Assembly (NCBI RefSeq): GCF_051900415.1
Contig: NZ_JBHZGL010000002.1
Span: forward strand, 372,001-436,000
Source: Frateuria_A sp051900415
GTDB taxonomy: Bacteria; Pseudomonadota; Gammaproteobacteria; Xanthomonadales; Rhodanobacteraceae
Reading direction: 5' to 3'
Length of the DNA: 64,000 bases
A program made the translations under genes and the position numbers. Positions 33,961 to 43,017 of the stretch are shown here, in pieces (position 1 is the first letter of the stretch; each line of letters starts with the position of its first letter). The notes beneath the pieces are model-generated. The model worked only from the letters and a program-made list of their open reading frames with translations, had not been told where the DNA came from and ran no database searches.

Positions 33961-35804
33961 GACGAAAGCCTCGTGGTGCGCGCTTCGGCCAGTTCAGTGG
34001 CCGGCAGCGAGAAGTGGAAGCTTGCGCCGCGGTCCGGTTCGGCTTCGGCCCAAACCCGGCCGCCGTGGCGCGCGACGATGCGGCGCACGTTGGCCAGTCC
34101 GATGCCGTTGCCGGGGAATTCGGAGGCACGGTGCAAGCGCTGGAACACGCCGAACAGCTTGCCGGCGTACTCCATATTGAAACCCGCGCCGTTGTCGGCC
34201 ACCGTGAAGACGTATTCACCATCGCGGTCACGGTTCATGTCGATGGCGATCTTCGCCACCTCGCGCCGGCCGGTGTACTTGACCGCGTTGCCGATCAGGT
34301 TCTGCCAGACGGTGCGCAGCATGTTCTCGTCGCCGATCACGATCGGCAACGGCCCGATGGTCCACTCGATGGTCCGATCGGCCGCTTCGGACTCGGCCAG
34401 CGCGCGCGCCTCGTCGACCAGCGACTGCATGTCCACCGCCTGCAACCGGAGTGCGCCGCGGCCCAGGCGCGAAAACACCAGCAGATCGTCGATCAGCTGC
34501 GCCATGCGCGTGGCGGAGGTGGAGATCACGTCCAGGTAGTGGGCGGAGGTCTCATCCAGGTGCTCGTCCATGTGGCGCTTGAGCTTGCCGGTGAAGCCGG
34601 CGATGTGGCGCAGCGGCGCGCGCAGGTCGTGCGAGACCGAGTAGCTGAAGGCCTCCAGTTCGCGATTGACGTCGGAGATCTGCGCGACCTTGCCTTCGAG
34701 CTGGCGGTTGAGTTCTTTCACCTGCTGTTCGACCAGTGCGCGCGCGGTGACGTCGCTGACGGTGAGCAGCAACACCGGCTGCTCGCCCTCATGCTGCTGC
34801 AGGCGGCGGGCGTTGACCATGACGTGGCGGTCGATCCCGCCCACGGTACGCTGCACCAGTTCGTAGTCCCACAGTTCGCGGTCATGCAGCAGCACGTCGC
34901 GCAGGCGCTGCAGCAGCGCGCCATCGGTCCAGGCGCCCTCGCCCACTTCCTGGAGCGGGCGCAGCTCGCGTTGTTCCTCCTGCGGCAGGCCGTACAACTC
35001 GCTGAAGGCGGTGTTCACCAACAGCGTGCACAGCTGCGCATTGAGCAGTGCGATCGGCTCGCGCACCGCCTGCACGATCATCTGTGCCCGGCGCACGGCT
35101 TGGCCCTCGCGCGTCTCGGCGCGCATGCGGCGGGCAATCTGGCGTTCGGAGACGAACACGATGATCGAAAGCAACACCACCTGTGCGATCGAGGTGATGG
35201 TCAGCACCAGCGCACTTTCGAAGGCACTGCGCCGGGCGTGCGCGCGACGTTCCATCAACACCGTGCCTTCGTTACGCACCACGGTGTCGATCTGCCCGTC
35301 CATCGGAAACAGCGTGCCGGCGTCATGCAGCGCCGCCACTGCGCCGGCGCGGTCGCCCTGCTGGATCCGCGTGAGCGCCTGCTCCAGCAACGCCAGCCGC
35401 CCGTTCACCACGTTGCCCAGCGAGCCGATCGCCGCCTGCTGGGTGGGGTTGTCGCGGGTCATGTCGCTCAACTGCCCGAGCAGCGCGGGTACGTCGTTGC
35501 CGGCCTGGCGCGCCTTGTCGACCAGGCCCGGTTCGCGGGCACCCTCGAGCAGGCGGAAGATCGCCGCCTCGCTGCTGCGGGTGACGTAGGCAATGCGGTA
35601 AGTGAGCGACTTGACCTCGGAGGAATGCGTGACCAGTTGCCCCGCTTCCATCGCATCGTCGTGGCTGGTGCGGGTGGCCAGGTAAGGCAACAGCACGATC
35701 ACCAGCACCGCGCACAGCAGCCCGGCCATGCGCCAGCGCGGTACCCGCCAGCGGTGCAGACCGCGGCGGAGCTCGGGCAACAGGGCGCGATGGCGGCTGG
35801 GCAT
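33957..35804 (-). CDS. Membrane sensor histidine kinase with extracytoplasmic domain and PAS
   Basis: A 615-aa protein. A basic N-terminus and membrane helix (MAGLLCAVLVIVLLPYLA) lead to a periplasmic helical domain of about 150 residues resembling CHASE3-type sensors. A second helix follows (ALVLTITSIAQVVLLSIIVF), then a PAS-like region (EPIALLNAQLCTLLVNTAF). The kinase core has H-box FSYSVSHDLRAPLRHIAGF near residue 393, N-box WQNLIGNAVKYTG, G1 VADNGAGFNM and G2 GNGIGLANVRRIV. I prefer the ATG at 35804, with AGGAA upstream, over a GTG at 35822. It overlaps the receiver gene by 4 nt, forming the head of the operon. The stimulus is unknown. Confidence 0.87.
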   Translation of the reverse strand: MPSRHRALLPELRRGLHRWRVPRWRMAGLLCAVLVIVLLPYLATRTSHDDAMEAGQLVTHSSEVKSLTYRIAYVTRSSEAAIFRLLEGAREPGLVDKARQAGNDVPALLGQLSDMTRDNPTQQAAIGSLGNVVNGRLALLEQALTRIQQGDRAGAVAALHDAGTLFPMDGQIDTVVRNEGTVLMERRAHARRSAFESALVLTITSIAQVVLLSIIVFVSERQIARRMRAETREGQAVRRAQMIVQAVREPIALLNAQLCTLLVNTAFSELYGLPQEEQRELRPLQEVGEGAWTDGALLQRLRDVLLHDRELWDYELVQRTVGGIDRHVMVNARRLQQHEGEQPVLLLTVSDVTARALVEQQVKELNRQLEGKVAQISDVNRELEAFSYSVSHDLRAPLRHIAGFTGKLKRHMDEHLDETSAHYLDVISTSATRMAQLIDDLLVFSRLGRGALRLQAVDMQSLVDEARALAESEAADRTIEWTIGPLPIVIGDENMLRTVWQNLIGNAVKYTGRREVAKIAIDMNRDRDGEYVFTVADNGAGFNMEYAGKLFGVFQRLHRASEFPGNGIGLANVRRIVARHGGRVWAEAEPDRGASFHFSLPATELAEARTTRLSS

Positions 35805-36032
35805 GCGGAGAGGATTCCTCACGGCGCGTCGGACCAGCGGAGCTTACGGCCTATCGCCCCTCGGCCGGTAAACGTGCAATGAAAGCCTACGGCGCGTTAG
35901 GGGCGGGTGATGGCTGGCGTGCGACCGCCCCCTCCCCCCGGAGGGAAAAGGTTCAACAGCGCGCGCCCCGAGGCGCCTGGCCCGCACACCGCGCTGCTCC
36001 CTCTCCGCTCCGGGAAGAGGGTTCAACCAGCG

Positions 36033-38297
36033 TCATCGCGCCGGCTGCGCCTGCATGCGGAAGTGCAGCTCGCCGCCGGCGAGGATCTGCCCGTGGTGCA
36101 GGAACGGTTTGGCCAGCGGCTTGCCGTTGAGCGTGATCTCGCCGACGTAGGGGTGCGCATCATCCAGCGGCGCGGCGCTGATCGTGAAATCCCTGCCGTT
36201 GGTCAGGTGCAGCGAGGCCCGCTCCACGAACGGCCTGCCGATGGCGTAGACGTCGCTGGCGGGCGTCACCGGATAGAAACCCATCGCGGTGAACACATAC
36301 CAGGCCGACATCTGGCCGAGGTCGTCGTTACCCGAGAGGCCGTCCGGCCGCGCGGCGTACTGGCTGTCCATGATCTGCTTGAGCCGCTGCTGCGTCTTCC
36401 ACGGCGCGCCGGCGTAATCGTACAGGTAGGCGATGTGGTGGCTGGGCTCGTTGCCGTGGGCGTACCAGCCGATCAGGCCGGTGATGTCCTCCACGTGCTT
36501 GAAGTGGGCCGGGTCGATCTTTGCGTCGAACACCTCGTCCAGTCGCTGGATGAACTTCGCGTCTCCGCCCATTGCTTCGATCAGCCCGGGCACGTCCTGC
36601 GGGACGTACCAGGAATACTGGTAGGCGTTGCCCTCGGTGTAGTCAGTGCCGTAGCCCGCGGCCGCAGGGTCGAACGGCGCGCGGAAGGTCCCGTTGGACA
36701 GCCGTGCGCGCATGAAGCCGGTCTTGGGATCCCACGCATTCTTCCAGTTGCCGGCGCGCTTTTCGAAGGTGGCGGCGACGTCGCTGCGCCCCATGGCCTT
36801 GGCCATCTGCGCCAGCGACCAGTCGTCGTAAGCGTATTCGAGCGTCTTGGAGGCGCCTTCGGGTTCCTTGTCGATCGGCACGTAGCCGAGCTTCATGTAG
36901 TCGGCCAGGTCACCGTAGGGCCCGTACGTGGCACTGGCGACCATCGCATCGAGCGCCTTGCCGGCGTCGAAGCCGCGAACGCCCTTGATCCAGGCGTCGG
37001 CGATCACCGGCACGGCGTGGTAGCCGATCATGCACCAGGTCTCCAGGCCCTGGTACGCCCACACCGGCAGGATGCCGAACGGACTCGCCTCGCGCGCGGC
37101 GATCAGCGAGCGGATGAAGTCGGTGCTGCGCTCGGGGTTGAGCAACACCATCAGCGGCTGCTGCGCGCGGTAGACGTCCCACAACGACCAGGTCGAGTAG
37201 AACTCGTAGCCGTCGGCCTGGTGCACGGCGTGGTCAGGCCCGCGGTACTGGCCGTTGGCGTCCATGCTCAGCGTGGGCGAGAGCATGGCGTGGTAGAGCG
37301 CCGTATAGAACTGTTTCCGCACGATGGCCGATGCATCGATGTCGATCACCGCCAGCGCCTTGTCCCAGGCCGCCTTCGCCTGCGCGCGGCGGGCGTCGAA
37401 ATCCCATCCCTTGCCGTCCACGTCGAGGTTCGCCACGGCATTGGCGGCGCTGACCGGCGAGATCGCCACCTTCACTTCCAGCGGCCTGGCGAGCCTGCCG
37501 AAGTCGAACACGCCGACCAGCGCGCGGCCGTTCTGCGCATCGCGGTCGACCGGCTGGTTGCCCGGACCCTTGAAGCCCTTGTAGACCACGTCGTTTTCGC
37601 GGTCGTACAGCGTGCGCGCGGTGATCGGCTGGTTGAAGCGCATGGCGAAGCACAGCTCGCGCCCCGGCGCCCAGCCACGGGTGGTGCGGCAACCGGTGAC
37701 CGTCCCGTCGTCGTGCACCTGCAGGCGCGACCACAGCACCTTGCCCGGGTAGTCGTAGATGCTCGGGCGCAGGTCCAGCAGCAGGTGCGCGCTCTTGCCC
37801 TTCGGAAAGGTGTAGCGGTGCCAGCCCACGCGGCGTCCGGCGGTGAGTTCCGCACGGATGCCGTAATCGGCCAGGGTCACGGCGTAGTAGCCGGCCTGCG
37901 CGACTTCCGTGGCATGGTCGAAGCGCGAGCGGTAACCACTGCCCGGCTTGGCCGGATCGCCCGGCTCCAGCCTCACCTCGCCCGCGATGGGCATCACCAG
38001 CACGTCGCCCAGGTCCGAGTGGCCCGAGCCGGAGAAGTGCGTGTGCGAGAAGCCCAGGATGCTGTCGTCGCCGTACTGGTAGCCGGCCGCCCACTTGTAG
38101 GCGTGCTTGAAGTCCGGCATCGCCGTGTCCGGCGAGAGCTGGATCATGCCGAAGGGCACCGTGGCGCCGGGAAACGTGTGGCCGTCGCCGCCGGTGCCGA
38201 TGCGCGGGTCGACTTCGCCCGCGTGGCCGGCGGCCGCAAGGGCAAGGCCGGGTGCAAGGGCCAGGGCGAAGGCAAGGCAGGACAGGCGGACGGCCAT
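36033..38297 (-). CDS. Secreted GH92 alpha-mannosidase
   Basis: A 754-aa exported exo-alpha-mannosidase of the calcium-dependent inverting family GH92. The signal peptide is RLSCLAFALALAPGLALAAA. The N-terminal beta-sandwich begins VDPRIGTGGDGHTFPGATVP and GFSHTHFSGSGHSDLGDVLV. The (alpha/alpha)6 domain holds YSTWSLWDVYRAQQPLMVLL, WCMIGYHAVPVIADAW, SKTLEYAYDDWSLAQMAKAM, GNDDLGQMSAWYVFTAMGFY and PVTPASDVYAIG, the catalytic-domain signatures. Two ATGs exist; the one at 38297 has GGAG 7 nt upstream, while the one at 38309 lies in an operator. Divergent from a LacI-type regulator across two identical palindromes. Linkage specificity (often alpha-1,2 or alpha-1,3) cannot be read from sequence. Confidence 0.93.
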   Translation of the reverse strand: MAVRLSCLAFALALAPGLALAAAGHAGEVDPRIGTGGDGHTFPGATVPFGMIQLSPDTAMPDFKHAYKWAAGYQYGDDSILGFSHTHFSGSGHSDLGDVLVMPIAGEVRLEPGDPAKPGSGYRSRFDHATEVAQAGYYAVTLADYGIRAELTAGRRVGWHRYTFPKGKSAHLLLDLRPSIYDYPGKVLWSRLQVHDDGTVTGCRTTRGWAPGRELCFAMRFNQPITARTLYDRENDVVYKGFKGPGNQPVDRDAQNGRALVGVFDFGRLARPLEVKVAISPVSAANAVANLDVDGKGWDFDARRAQAKAAWDKALAVIDIDASAIVRKQFYTALYHAMLSPTLSMDANGQYRGPDHAVHQADGYEFYSTWSLWDVYRAQQPLMVLLNPERSTDFIRSLIAAREASPFGILPVWAYQGLETWCMIGYHAVPVIADAWIKGVRGFDAGKALDAMVASATYGPYGDLADYMKLGYVPIDKEPEGASKTLEYAYDDWSLAQMAKAMGRSDVAATFEKRAGNWKNAWDPKTGFMRARLSNGTFRAPFDPAAAGYGTDYTEGNAYQYSWYVPQDVPGLIEAMGGDAKFIQRLDEVFDAKIDPAHFKHVEDITGLIGWYAHGNEPSHHIAYLYDYAGAPWKTQQRLKQIMDSQYAARPDGLSGNDDLGQMSAWYVFTAMGFYPVTPASDVYAIGRPFVERASLHLTNGRDFTISAAPLDDAHPYVGEITLNGKPLAKPFLHHGQILAGGELHFRMQAQPAR

Positions 38298-38308
38298 CGG
38301 AGGCTCCA

Positions 38309-38324
38309 TTTGGATCGTTCCAAA
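38309..38324. promoter_or_regulatory. LacI-family operator O1 (GH92 side)
   Basis: TTTGGATCGTTCCAAA, a 16-bp palindrome with half-site TTTGGA. It is 12 nt from the GH92 ATG, so a bound repressor would cover the start region. An identical copy lies at 38399. Confidence 0.85.
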
Positions 38325-38398
38325 TGCGTACGCTAGCAGCGCGTCGCCCGCGGCGCATGTTGCGCTGCGTGAAGCCGGTTTGCTCAGGATCAGCTAGA

Positions 38399-38414
38399 TT
38401 TGGATCGTTCCAAA
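38399..38414. promoter_or_regulatory. LacI-family operator O2 (regulator/operon side)
   Basis: A second exact copy of TTTGGATCGTTCCAAA, 23 nt before the LacI-type gene start and 90 bp from O1. Two sites 90 bp apart around a divergent promoter fit cooperative or looping repression and autoregulation by the adjacent LacI protein. Confidence 0.85.
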
Positions 38415-38437
38415 CCGTCTTTTCCACCGGGTGCCCA

Positions 38438-39487
38438 ATGGAAAGCAACACCCCGCTCGGCCGCAAGGTTACCGTGCGCGACATCGCCGCGGCCTGCGGC
38501 GTCTCGCGCGCCACCGTATCGCTGGTGCTGCGCGACAGCCCCCTGGTCAACAAGGACACCCGCGCCCGCGTCGAGGAAGAACTGCGCCGCCAAGGCTACG
38601 TCTACAACCGCGCTGCTGCCAACCTGCGCCGGCGCACCTCCTCGTCGATCGCGCTGGTGATCAACGAGCTGGCCAACCCGTTCTTCGCGGAGTTCGCCGC
38701 GGGCGTGGACGATGTGGTGGGCGAGGCGGGCATGGTCACCCTGCTGGGTTCGTCCAGCGAGTCGCCCAAGCGCGAACAGGCCGTGCTCGGCTCGCTGATC
38801 GAGCACGGCCCCGGCGGCATCATCCTCTCGCCCGCCGAGGGCAGCGATGCCAGCCAGGTGCTGGCCGCGGTCGGCGCGCGCACGCCGCTGCTGGTGTTCA
38901 ATCGCGAACTCAGTGGCGAGCAGCCCGAATACGCGCACTGGGATTCGCTGGCGCTGGACAACCAGCAGGGCGCGCGCGAGGCCACCGCGCACCTGATTGC
39001 GCAGGGCCACCGGCGCATCGCCTTCTTCGGCGGCCACGGGGATTCCTCGTCCTGCCGCCAGCGCCGCGCAGGCTATCGCGAGGCGATGAAGGCCGCCGGT
39101 TTCCCGATGGCGTCGCACTGGGAGGTCGAGTGCCTGCCCACCCGCCTGGATGCGGCCCGCTGCGCCGAGGCGCTGTTCAAGGCCGATCCCGCGCCCACCG
39201 CGGCGGTCTGCTACAACGACGCGGTGGCGCTGGGCCTGATGCACGGCCTGGCCGAGCGCGGGCTGGCGCCGGGGCGGGATTTCGCATTGACCGGCTTCGA
39301 CGACATCGCCGAGGCCGCGCTTGCCACCCCGTCACTCACCACGCTCGCCGCCGCGCCGCGCGCGCGCGGGCGCCAGGCCGCGCAGATGCTGCTCGAACGC
39401 CTGCGCGATCCGGAAGCCGAAGCACGGCGCATCGTCGCGCCGGTCAAGTTGGTGATCCGCACCAGCAGTTGTCCGCCCCTCGCCTGA
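38438..39487 (+). CDS. LacI-family transcriptional regulator of mannose genes
   Basis: A 349-aa sugar-responsive repressor. The HTH is VTVRDIAAACGVSRATVSLV near residues 11-30, followed by the hinge region NRAAANLRRR. The periplasmic-binding-protein-like effector domain runs from SSSIALVINELANPFFAEF to DFALTGFDDIAEAALATPSL. The ATG at 38438 starts just before the HTH. Two identical palindromes precede it, and a weaker match lies upstream of the second mannoside operon at 57245. It heads a run of sugar transport and catabolism genes and is divergent from the GH92 gene, so the effector is probably mannose or a mannoside (inference). Confidence 0.9.
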   Translation: MESNTPLGRKVTVRDIAAACGVSRATVSLVLRDSPLVNKDTRARVEEELRRQGYVYNRAAANLRRRTSSSIALVINELANPFFAEFAAGVDDVVGEAGMVTLLGSSSESPKREQAVLGSLIEHGPGGIILSPAEGSDASQVLAAVGARTPLLVFNRELSGEQPEYAHWDSLALDNQQGAREATAHLIAQGHRRIAFFGGHGDSSSCRQRRAGYREAMKAAGFPMASHWEVECLPTRLDAARCAEALFKADPAPTAAVCYNDAVALGLMHGLAERGLAPGRDFALTGFDDIAEAALATPSLTTLAAAPRARGRQAAQMLLERLRDPEAEARRIVAPVKLVIRTSSCPPLA

Positions 39488-39507
39488 CCGGACCGAAGGA
39501 GTCCCCC

Positions 39508-40830
39508 ATGGCCATCACGCAAGCTCCCAACCGGTCGCCCGCCCCCCCTGCCGACGGGCCGCGCGAGCGCTACACCACCTATCCGGCAGCACTCGCGGTG
39601 GTCACCACGATCTTCTTCATGTGGGGCTTCCTCACCTGCCTCAACGACATCCTCATTCCGCACCTGAAGGCGCTGTTCGAGCTGAACTACAAGCAGGCGA
39701 TGCTGGTGCAGTTCACCTTCTTCGGCGCGTACTTCCTCATGTCGCTGCCCGCCGGCCGGCTGGTGGCGCACCTGGGCTACAAGCTCGGCATCGTCGCGGG
39801 ACTGGCGATCGCCGGGCTCGGCGCCGCCGGCTTCTGGCCGGCGGCGGGGCTGCACTCCTACCCCGCCTTTCTCGGCGCATTGTTCGTGCTGGCCACCGGC
39901 ATCACCGTGCTGCAGGTGGCCGCCAACCCTTACGTGGCGCTGCTCGGACCGGCGCGCACCAGCTCCAGCCGCCTCACGCTGGCGCAGGCGCTCAATTCGT
40001 TCGGCACGTTCCTGGCACCCCACTTCGGCGGCCTGCTCATCCTTGCCGTCGCCGTGAAAAGCTCGCTCGAAGTCGCCCAGCTCTCGCCCGCCGAGCAACT
40101 GGTCTACCGGGCGCAGGAAGCGCAGGCCGTGCAGGGCCCCTACCTTGGGCTGGCCATCGCGCTGTTCGTGCTGGCCGTGCTGGTGTACCTGTTCCGCCTG
40201 CCGGCGCTGGAGGAAGCCACCGAGCAGGCCGACCGCGGGCACCACACGCTGCTCGACGCGCTGCGCATCCCGCACGTGCTGTTCGGCGTGATCGCGATCT
40301 TCTGCTACGTCGGCGCGGAAGTGGCGATCGGCAGCTTCATGGTCAACTACCTGTCGCTGCCGCGCATCGGCAACATGCCCGAGACCACGGCCGCGACCTA
40401 CGTGTCCTACTACTGGCTGGGCGCGATGATCGGCCGCTTCGCCGGCTCCTGGCTGATGACCCGCTACTCGCCGCGCGCGCTGCTGGCACTGTTCGCCGCG
40501 GTCAATATCGTGCTGCTGGCGGTCACCATGAGCACCGCCGGCATGACCGCCACCTGGAGCATCGTGGCGATCGGCCTGTTCAACTCGATCATGTTCCCGA
40601 CCATCTTCACGCTGGGCATCGAGCGGTTGGGGCCGCTCACCGAGAAAGCGTCGAGTTTGCTGATCATGGCGATCGTCGGCGGCGCGGTGATTCCCTTCGC
40701 ACAGGGCGCCCTGGCTGACGCGATCGGCGTGCAGGCGGCCTTCGTCCTGCCGGCCGTGTGCTATGCCTACATCGTGTTCTACGGCCTGCGCGGTTCGCGG
40801 ATCGTCGGCGCGCCGCTGGAGGGCCGATGA
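39508..40830 (+). CDS. Sugar MFS transporter (FucP/GluP type)
   Basis: A 440-aa inner-membrane sugar:proton symporter of the FHS family with 12 hydrophobic segments. The first is ALAVVTTIFFMWGFLTCLND, followed by LIPHLKALFELNYKQAMLVQ and FGAYFLMSLPAGRLVAHLGY, characteristic of FucP/GluP proteins. Also seen are VLQVAANPYVALLGP and LTLAQALNSFGTFLAPHFGG. The ATG at 39508 follows AAGGAG and lies 20 nt after the LacI stop. It overlaps the fructokinase start by 4 nt. From context the imported sugar is most likely mannose; homologues transport glucose, galactose or fucose. Confidence 0.92.
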   Translation: MAITQAPNRSPAPPADGPRERYTTYPAALAVVTTIFFMWGFLTCLNDILIPHLKALFELNYKQAMLVQFTFFGAYFLMSLPAGRLVAHLGYKLGIVAGLAIAGLGAAGFWPAAGLHSYPAFLGALFVLATGITVLQVAANPYVALLGPARTSSSRLTLAQALNSFGTFLAPHFGGLLILAVAVKSSLEVAQLSPAEQLVYRAQEAQAVQGPYLGLAIALFVLAVLVYLFRLPALEEATEQADRGHHTLLDALRIPHVLFGVIAIFCYVGAEVAIGSFMVNYLSLPRIGNMPETTAATYVSYYWLGAMIGRFAGSWLMTRYSPRALLALFAAVNIVLLAVTMSTAGMTATWSIVAIGLFNSIMFPTIFTLGIERLGPLTEKASSLLIMAIVGGAVIPFAQGALADAIGVQAAFVLPAVCYAYIVFYGLRGSRIVGAPLEGR

Positions 40831-41795
40831 ACCGTCCCATCCTCTGCTTCGGCGAGGCGCTGATCGACTTCCACGCCGAGGGCGCTGGCGCGACCGGCTT
40901 CCCGCGCGCGTTCGTGCCCTTCGCCGGCGGCGCGCCGGCCAACGTGGCGGTGGCGGTGGCGCGCCTGGGCGGCGTGGCGCGCTTCGCCGGGATGCTCGCG
41001 TGCGACCCGTTCGGCGACTTCCTGCTCGACAGCCTCCAGCGCGCCGGCGTGGGCGTGGCCGACGTGGCACGCACCGACGAAGCCAACACCGCGCTGGCGT
41101 TCGTCAGCCTGGACGCCCGCGGCGAGCGCAGCTTCAACTTCTATCGCCCGCCCTCGGCGGACCTGCTGTTCCGGCCGCAGCACTTCCGTGCGCAGGCGTT
41201 CGATGATGCGGCGGTCTTCCACGTCTGTTCCAACAGCATGACCGACCCCGACCTCGCCGAAGCCACCCGCGAAGGCATGCGCCGCGCGCAGGCCGCCGGC
41301 GCGCTGGTCAGCTTCGACCTCAACCTGCGCCCGGCGCTGTGGCCGCGGGAGTCGAACCCGCGTCCCTCGGTATGGCCGGCGCTGCACCTGGCAGACGTGG
41401 TCAAGCTGTGTGCCGAGGAATTCGCCTGGCTGGCCGAGGACGGCGCACTGCTCAACCGTCTGTGGCGCGGTCGCACGCGCCTGCTGGTGGTCACCGACGG
41501 TCCGCGGCCGCTGCGCTGGTTCCGCCGCGACGCAAGCGGCGAGCTGCCCTGTCCGCAGGTGACGGCGGTCGACACCACGGCCGCGGGCGACGCCTTCGTC
41601 GGCGGCCTGCTGTACCGGCTCGCCGCGCTCGGCGATGCCACCGCCTTCGAGGCGCTGCTGCGCGACGACGCGGCGCTTGAAGGAATGCTTTCCTTCGCCG
41701 CCGCCTGCGGCGCCCTCACCGTCACCCGCCAGGGCTCGTTCACCGCGATGCCGAGTGCGGCGGAAGTCGACGCCTTCCTGGAATCAAACCGATGA
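40827..41795 (+). CDS. PfkB-family fructokinase
   Basis: A 322-aa ribokinase-fold sugar kinase, phosphorylating fructose to fructose-6-phosphate with ATP. The N-terminal signature is FVPFAGGAPANVAVAVARLG near residue 35. The anion-hole/catalytic signature is VDTTAAGDAFVGGLLYRL, with the Asp base near residue 255. SFDLNLRPALWP is the sugar-side segment typical of fructokinases. The start ATG overlaps the transporter stop by 4 nt and the stop overlaps the epimerase start by 4 nt, giving tight translational coupling. Fructose as substrate is inferred from the family and from the neighbouring mannose-fructose isomerase. Confidence 0.9.
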   Translation: MNRPILCFGEALIDFHAEGAGATGFPRAFVPFAGGAPANVAVAVARLGGVARFAGMLACDPFGDFLLDSLQRAGVGVADVARTDEANTALAFVSLDARGERSFNFYRPPSADLLFRPQHFRAQAFDDAAVFHVCSNSMTDPDLAEATREGMRRAQAAGALVSFDLNLRPALWPRESNPRPSVWPALHLADVVKLCAEEFAWLAEDGALLNRLWRGRTRLLVVTDGPRPLRWFRRDASGELPCPQVTAVDTTAAGDAFVGGLLYRLAALGDATAFEALLRDDAALEGMLSFAAACGALTVTRQGSFTAMPSAAEVDAFLESNR

Positions 41796-43003
41796 ACACC
41801 CTGCCCGACTTCCGCAGCGAGAGTTTCCTGCGCGAGCACATCGCCCGGACCATGGCGTTCTATCACCCGCGCGCGATCGACCCGGCGGGCGGCTTTTTCC
41901 ATTACTTCAAGGACGACGGCACGATCTACGACCGCAGCCATCGGCACCTGGTCAGCAGCACGCGCTTCGTCTTCAACTACGCCTTCGCGGCGATGGAGTT
42001 CGAAGACCCCGACTACCTGGAAGCCGCGCGCCACGGCCTGCGCTACCTGCGCGACGTGCACCGCGACCCGGCCACCGGCGGCTACGCCTGGACCCTTCGC
42101 GACGGCCAGCCGGATGACCGCACCAACCACGCCTACGGCGTCGCCTTCGTGCTGCTGGCCTGCGCCAGCGCGCTGCGCGCGGGACTGGTCGAGGCGGAGC
42201 TGTGGATGGACGAAACCTGGACGCTGCTGGAGAAGCACTACTGGGACGCCGCGGCCGGTCTGTATCGCGACGAGGCCGACGCGAACTGGCAGTTCTCCTC
42301 CTACCGCGGCCAGAACGCCAACATGCACATGTGCGAGGCGATGCTGGCCGCCTACCAGGCCAGCAACGACGTGCGCTACCTCGACCGCGCCCTGCTGCTG
42401 GCCGACCACATGACCCGCCGCCAGGCCGCCAAGGCCGGTGGCCTGGTGTGGGAGCACTACGACGTCGACTGGAACGTCGACTGGGACTACAACCGCGACA
42501 ACCCGCGCCACCTGTTCCGCCCCTGGGGCTTCCAGCCGGGCCACCAGACCGAGTGGGCCAAGTTGCTGGTGATTCTGGAGTCGCACTTGGCCGGGCGCGG
42601 CCGCGAGGAGCGCTGGCTGCTGCCGACCGCCCGCCACCTGTTCGACACCGCGCTGATGCGCGCCTGGGACCCGAAGCACGGCGGCATCCATTACGGCTTC
42701 GCGCCCGACGGCAGCATCTGCGATCCGGACAAGTACTTCTGGGTGCAGGCCGAGTCACTGGCTGCCGCGGCGCTGCTGCACGCACGCACCGGCGAGGCGG
42801 TCTATGACCAGTGGTACGAGCGGTTGTGGGCGTACGCGTGGGAGCATTTCGTGGATCACCAGCACGGCGCGTGGTATCGCATCCTCACCCACGACAACCG
42901 CAAGTACGACGATCAGAAGAGCCCGGCCGGCAAGGTCGACTACCACACCATGGGCGCCTGCCACGAAGTGCTCGCGCTGATCCGCGCCGGCGGCCAACCA
43001 TGA
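41792..43003 (+). CDS. AGE-family epimerase/isomerase (probable D-mannose isomerase)
   Basis: A 403-aa (alpha/alpha)6-barrel enzyme of the N-acylglucosamine 2-epimerase superfamily. Conserved residues appear in order: RFVFNYAFAAMEF, HAYGVAFVLLACASAL, FRPWGFQPGHQTEWAKLL (catalytic His near residue 251), WVQAESLAAAALL and YHTMGACHEVL (second His near 391). The relatives that fit this context are mannose isomerases, which interconvert mannose and fructose, and cellobiose 2-epimerases. The operon (alpha-mannosidase, transporter, fructokinase) argues for mannose-to-fructose isomerisation, bypassing phosphomannose isomerase. It overlaps the fructokinase gene by 4 nt. Confidence 0.88.
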   Translation: MNTLPDFRSESFLREHIARTMAFYHPRAIDPAGGFFHYFKDDGTIYDRSHRHLVSSTRFVFNYAFAAMEFEDPDYLEAARHGLRYLRDVHRDPATGGYAWTLRDGQPDDRTNHAYGVAFVLLACASALRAGLVEAELWMDETWTLLEKHYWDAAAGLYRDEADANWQFSSYRGQNANMHMCEAMLAAYQASNDVRYLDRALLLADHMTRRQAAKAGGLVWEHYDVDWNVDWDYNRDNPRHLFRPWGFQPGHQTEWAKLLVILESHLAGRGREERWLLPTARHLFDTALMRAWDPKHGGIHYGFAPDGSICDPDKYFWVQAESLAAAALLHARTGEAVYDQWYERLWAYAWEHFVDHQHGAWYRILTHDNRKYDDQKSPAGKVDYHTMGACHEVLALIRAGGQP

Positions 43004-43017
43004 ACAGGGGACTTTCG

